In this document: in pieces, positions 60,765 through 64,000 of the stretch
Layout: each line of letters begins with the position of its first letter
Position numbering within the stretch: the first letter of the stretch is position 1
Assembly (NCBI RefSeq): GCF_900110875.1
Contig: NZ_FOFM01000003.1
Location: 186,001-250,000, forward strand
Length of the DNA stretch: 64,000 nucleotides
DNA from: Pseudovibrio axinellae
GTDB taxonomy: Bacteria > Pseudomonadota > Alphaproteobacteria > Rhizobiales > Stappiaceae
Direction: 5' to 3'
Translations under genes and position numbers: made by a program
The notes under the pieces: generated by a model
The model's database searches: none
The model's input: only the letters and a program-made list of their open reading frames with translations
What the model was told of the DNA's origin: nothing

Positions 60765-62298
60765 GCCAGCGTCCTCCGCGATCTAAAATCCAAAATACTG
60801 TCATTGAAAGCACGAGCAGAAGCAGCGCACCACCAGCTGCTGCTTGCATTTTGTAAGCTCCCATCAGGCGGTAAATCTGTAAGGGCAGTGTTGCGAACTC
60901 AGGGTCCGCAAAAAGAGCAATAACCCCCAGGTCCCCCATTGAAAGGGCCGCTGAAAGGCCAGCAGCAAACCCAATTTGCGCTCGCATACGGGGAATGAGA
61001 ATACGCGTGAAAAACACTCGTCCTTTCATGTTTAAAGAAAGAGCAAGTCGTCCATGTCGTAAAACGGTGTCCTGAGCAGCGGGCACCAGAATGCGAAGCG
61101 CAAAAGGCAACGCCATCGTTGCGTTGACCAGTGCTGTCACGGGAAGCGCTAATGAGGTTGGATCAGCAACAGGACGTATAATGATAAACAGGCCAGTCCC
61201 AATGACCAAAGGTGAGGCAGCAAGGCCTAGTATGCCGCTCAGTTCAACCAGGCCATGCCGCCGCACTGCAATGGTTGCCGCCATTGGCAACGCAAGCATG
61301 AGTAAGATGGCAGTGCTGGCTGCTGCAACGGCAACTGAAATGAGTGCAGCCTTAAAAACAACAGGGGGCATTGTGAAGAGCCCTTCAAGGCCTGACATGA
61401 CAACGGCGCTCAAAGGTAACAGCAGGAAAACTGCGGCAAGAATGATCCAGATGGCATCGACAATTGGTGCTCCTCCATCCCAGCGATGGATGGTCCGGTC
61501 AAGCCCCGCTCCAAATCCACCCTCACGCGACAGCTTCAGCGCTGTAAAGGCAGCAGCGGCTGTAAGCACCAGTTGCAAACCAGAAAGCAATGCTGCTCGC
61601 CCGAGGTCAAAATCATAAGTGAAGGCCTGATAGATCGCCAGTTCAACCGTTGTCGCCCTAGGGCCTCCGCCCAATGTGAGCGCTACGGCAAAACTGGTTA
61701 GGCAAATGGCGAAGATGACAGCCGCAACCCCAGGGACAATACGAGCCAGCATCGGCAGCTCAATTAAGCGAAAGAGAGAGCGCCCCTCACATCCCAACTG
61801 AGCAGCAAGTCGAAAGCGTTCTGAGGGGACTTCCTGCCAACCTTGTAAGATTAAGCGAGTAGCGAGCGGCAGGTTGAAGAAAACATGAGCTAATACAACG
61901 CCATGCATACCATAGATGCGAATAGGAGGTGCACCAAACTGGGCGAGTAACTCAGAAATCCAGCCTGAGCGACCAAACACCTGCAATAGCCCAAGGATAG
62001 CAACAATCACCGGAAGGATAAAAGGAGCGCCTAAGAGAGCGATTAACACACGCCGCCCTGCAAACCGTCTGCGTGATAACGCTCGGGCAACGGGAACAGC
62101 AAGAACAACACTGATAATTGAAGAGAGAATGGCCTGCGTGAGCGTGAACCGAAGGGCGGCCCAATCCGCAAACAAAAAGCCATGCCCAGCCTCAGCTCGA
62201 AATGCAACAGCAGCCAAAGTGCCTAAGATAAGTGCCGCGACAACGCATGCCGCGGCAAGGCCAGGAACAGTGCTTACTGGCTGAGTGCTTCTAGCCAT
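60751..62298 (-). CDS. thiP: Thiamine ABC transporter permease ThiP
   Basis: A 515 aa membrane protein built of two homologous halves, each with about six helices. The first EAA loop reads S-E-R-F-R-L-A-A-Q-L-G-C-E-G. This double permease is typical of ThiP. It overlaps thiB by 25 bases and thiQ by 14, forming one operon. Confidence 0.94.
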   Translation of the reverse strand: MARSTQPVSTVPGLAAACVVAALILGTLAAVAFRAEAGHGFLFADWAALRFTLTQAILSSIISVVLAVPVARALSRRRFAGRRVLIALLGAPFILPVIVAILGLLQVFGRSGWISELLAQFGAPPIRIYGMHGVVLAHVFFNLPLATRLILQGWQEVPSERFRLAAQLGCEGRSLFRLIELPMLARIVPGVAAVIFAICLTSFAVALTLGGGPRATTVELAIYQAFTYDFDLGRAALLSGLQLVLTAAAAFTALKLSREGGFGAGLDRTIHRWDGGAPIVDAIWIILAAVFLLLPLSAVVMSGLEGLFTMPPVVFKAALISVAVAAASTAILLMLALPMAATIAVRRHGLVELSGILGLAASPLVIGTGLFIIIRPVADPTSLALPVTALVNATMALPFALRILVPAAQDTVLRHGRLALSLNMKGRVFFTRILIPRMRAQIGFAAGLSAALSMGDLGVIALFADPEFATLPLQIYRLMGAYKMQAAAGGALLLLVLSMTVFWILDRGGRWHVED

Positions 62299-63254
62299 TC
62301 TGGCAGAGCCTCACTTCTCGCAGATACGGCTTCTTCAGGCGAAAAGAACAATGCCTTGGCTGGAACCTTCAGTGAGTTAAAGCCTTCAGGCAGTCCACCT
62401 ACTGGTGTTACGGAAGGGTACATCCAGTTGGTTGTTGGAATGATCGTTTGGAATGCATCGGACACCATGAAGTTCAGGAACTGGTCTGCAAGTTCAGATT
62501 GGTTGGTTCCAGCGAGTTTGGCGGCCACCTCAATTTGCATATAGTGACCTTCGTCAAACGTTGCCGTCGTTTTGCTATCATCTTCCTCTGCAATCAGGTG
62601 GTAGGCAGGGGAGGTGGTATAGCTAAGCACCATGTCTGCCTCGCCATCAAGGAACAGACCATAGGCCTCCGACCAGCCCTTCGTAACAGTTACAATATTG
62701 TCTGAAAGGTCAGCCCAGATATCATTGGCCTCGTCGCCATAAGCAGACTTGATCCAGAGCAGAAGGCCAAGGCCTGGCGTTGAGGAGCGCGGATCTTGAA
62801 TGAGAATTTTACGGTCACTGTCTGCAAGCTCACGGAAGCTGGATGGAGCATCAACACCAGCTTTGTGTACAAAAGCAAAGTAACCCCAGTCGTAAGGCAC
62901 GAATGTATCGTCAGCCCATTCAATTGGCAGCGTGTAGTCGGCCTCTACTGCGTGCGGGGTGAACAAGCCCGTCTTCTTCGCCGTTTCAATAAGGTTGGTA
63001 TCCAGACCCAGAACGATATCTGCCTCTGAGTTTTCGCCTTCTAACCTAATTCTGGAAAGCAGCGCAGCGCCGTCTTCAACACCCACAAGCTTCAGATCAC
63101 AATTACATACAGCCTCAAACGCTTCTTCCGCCTTCGGGCCTGGGCCCCAGTCGGAAACGAAGCTGTCATAGGTGTAGACTGTCAGTTGAGGCTTTTCGGC
63201 AGCCATCGCCGATGTTGCAGTGAGTAGTCCCGCAGCAATTAACAGATGTTTCAT
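62274..63254 (-). CDS. thiB: Thiamine-binding periplasmic protein ThiB
   Basis: A 326 aa protein with a signal peptide (cleavage near A-M-A-A-E, residue 18). The mature part begins L-T-V-Y-T-Y-D-S-F and has D-I-V-L-G-L-D-T-N-L and the W-M-Y-P-S-V region typical of ThiB. It binds thiamine and its phosphates. ATG 63254 has gaggatgac before it; the preceding ATG at 63266 is possible. Regulation is by the TPP riboswitch just upstream. Confidence 0.95.
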   Translation of the reverse strand: MKHLLIAAGLLTATSAMAAEKPQLTVYTYDSFVSDWGPGPKAEEAFEAVCNCDLKLVGVEDGAALLSRIRLEGENSEADIVLGLDTNLIETAKKTGLFTPHAVEADYTLPIEWADDTFVPYDWGYFAFVHKAGVDAPSSFRELADSDRKILIQDPRSSTPGLGLLLWIKSAYGDEANDIWADLSDNIVTVTKGWSEAYGLFLDGEADMVLSYTTSPAYHLIAEEDDSKTTATFDEGHYMQIEVAAKLAGTNQSELADQFLNFMVSDAFQTIIPTTNWMYPSVTPVGGLPEGFNSLKVPAKALFFSPEEAVSARSEALPEWLEALSQ

Positions 63255-63298
63255 GTCATCCTCCATTGCGGCGAGAGGGCAGGATGGACGAAACCGGT

Positions 63299-63385
63299 AC
63301 CCTTCCCTCCGCCGGTTTTAGCCGGTTCAGGTTCAACGAGTTCGCCATTTGGCATCTCAGCACGAAAAAATTGTGCACCCCGAGG
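63299..63385 (-). promoter_or_regulatory. TPP riboswitch (thi box)
   Basis: The - strand holds, in order, GGGGTGC, CTGAGATGCC, GAACCTGAACCGGCTAAAACCGGC and GGAGGGAAG, the conserved thi-box elements (CTGAGA and the second half of the fold). It lies 45 bases before the thiB start. Binding of TPP should reduce thiBPQ expression. Confidence 0.9.
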
Positions 63386-63466
63386 TCATGCGGTTCTTAA
63401 CTGGAAAAGAAGGTCAGTGCAACTGTATACACCGAGGGTATATGCAGTACCCCTATGAAGTTGCGG

Positions 63467-63496
63467 GAAAAGCCCGGGCAGGAATACGCCCGGGCA
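63467..63496 (-). terminator. Intrinsic terminator after katG
   Basis: GCCCGGGC (63472-63479) pairs with GCCCGGGC (63488-63495), with four A's to the left that become a T-run on the - strand. It starts 12 bases after the katG stop. Confidence 0.85.
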
Positions 63497-63507
63497 AAAT
63501 GCTGTTT

Positions 63508-64000
<493 letters not shown>

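Overview
This window reads as chromosomal DNA of a marine-type alphaproteobacterium. The gene content (Tad/Cpa pilus locus, RirA-type iron regulator, MaoC-Pta plus AckA, rpmH-rnpA-yidC-engB block, LivGFHM-type transporter) and the moderate GC suggest a Stappiaceae/Pseudovibrio-like organism. That placement is inference from gene order and protein style, not from a 16S gene. No insertion sequence, prophage, integrase or CRISPR array was seen.

1-14.1 kb is a Tad (Flp) pilus locus. It begins with the end of the prepilin peptidase cpaA, followed by cpaB, cpaC (secretin), cpaD, cpaE, cpaF, tadB and tadC on the + strand, with a TPR lipoprotein (tadD-like) facing them. A leucyl aminopeptidase, a MarR-type regulator and an NlpC/P60 hydrolase come next. 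A second pilus module follows: an orphan secretin N-domain protein and two TadE/TadG-like pseudopilins. 14.4-17.1 kb encodes a MaoC-phosphotransacetylase fusion and acetate kinase, closed by a strong terminator.

17.2-28.9 kb is mostly housekeeping. It holds a lipoprotein, a methyltransferase, two HAD hydrolases, a DUF4265 protein, dapD, a LysR regulator, argB, engB, yidC, rnpA and rpmH (- strand), with a good sigma70-like promoter before rpmH. 29-33.1 kb has a VTT-domain membrane protein, a MerA/LPD-like flavoprotein and a sensor kinase. Their upstream region contains an unusual structured leader with a perfect Shine-Dalgarno and tiny overlapping reading frames. Two identical tandem tRNA-Arg(ACG) genes follow.

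33.6-43.8 kb contains a membrane dipeptidase, a nitroreductase, a MogA/MoaB protein and then the most interesting locus. This is a tightly coupled five-gene redox operon (36625-40542): a Rieske domain fused to a glutamate-synthase-type FMN/[3Fe-4S] domain, two tiny membrane proteins (one only 55 aa), a ferric-reductase-like membrane protein with a second Rieske domain, and a membrane-anchored protein with a Cys/His cluster. I could not assign it to a described pathway. A GST, a divergent amino-acid binding protein/permease pair and a Nudix hydrolase follow.

44.1-51.3 kb joins tryptophan catabolism (kynU, kynA) to a complete branched-chain-type ABC importer (two ATPases, two permeases, binding protein). 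51.3-55.4 kb is an iron/heme energising module: hemP, a secreted unknown, exbB, two exbD, tonB and rirA. 55.7-59.9 kb has small unknowns, an HlyD-family adaptor with a small membrane partner, a divergent AraC regulator and a glutathionyl-hydroquinone reductase-like protein. 60-63.4 kb is thiBPQ preceded by a TPP riboswitch, and the window ends inside katG.
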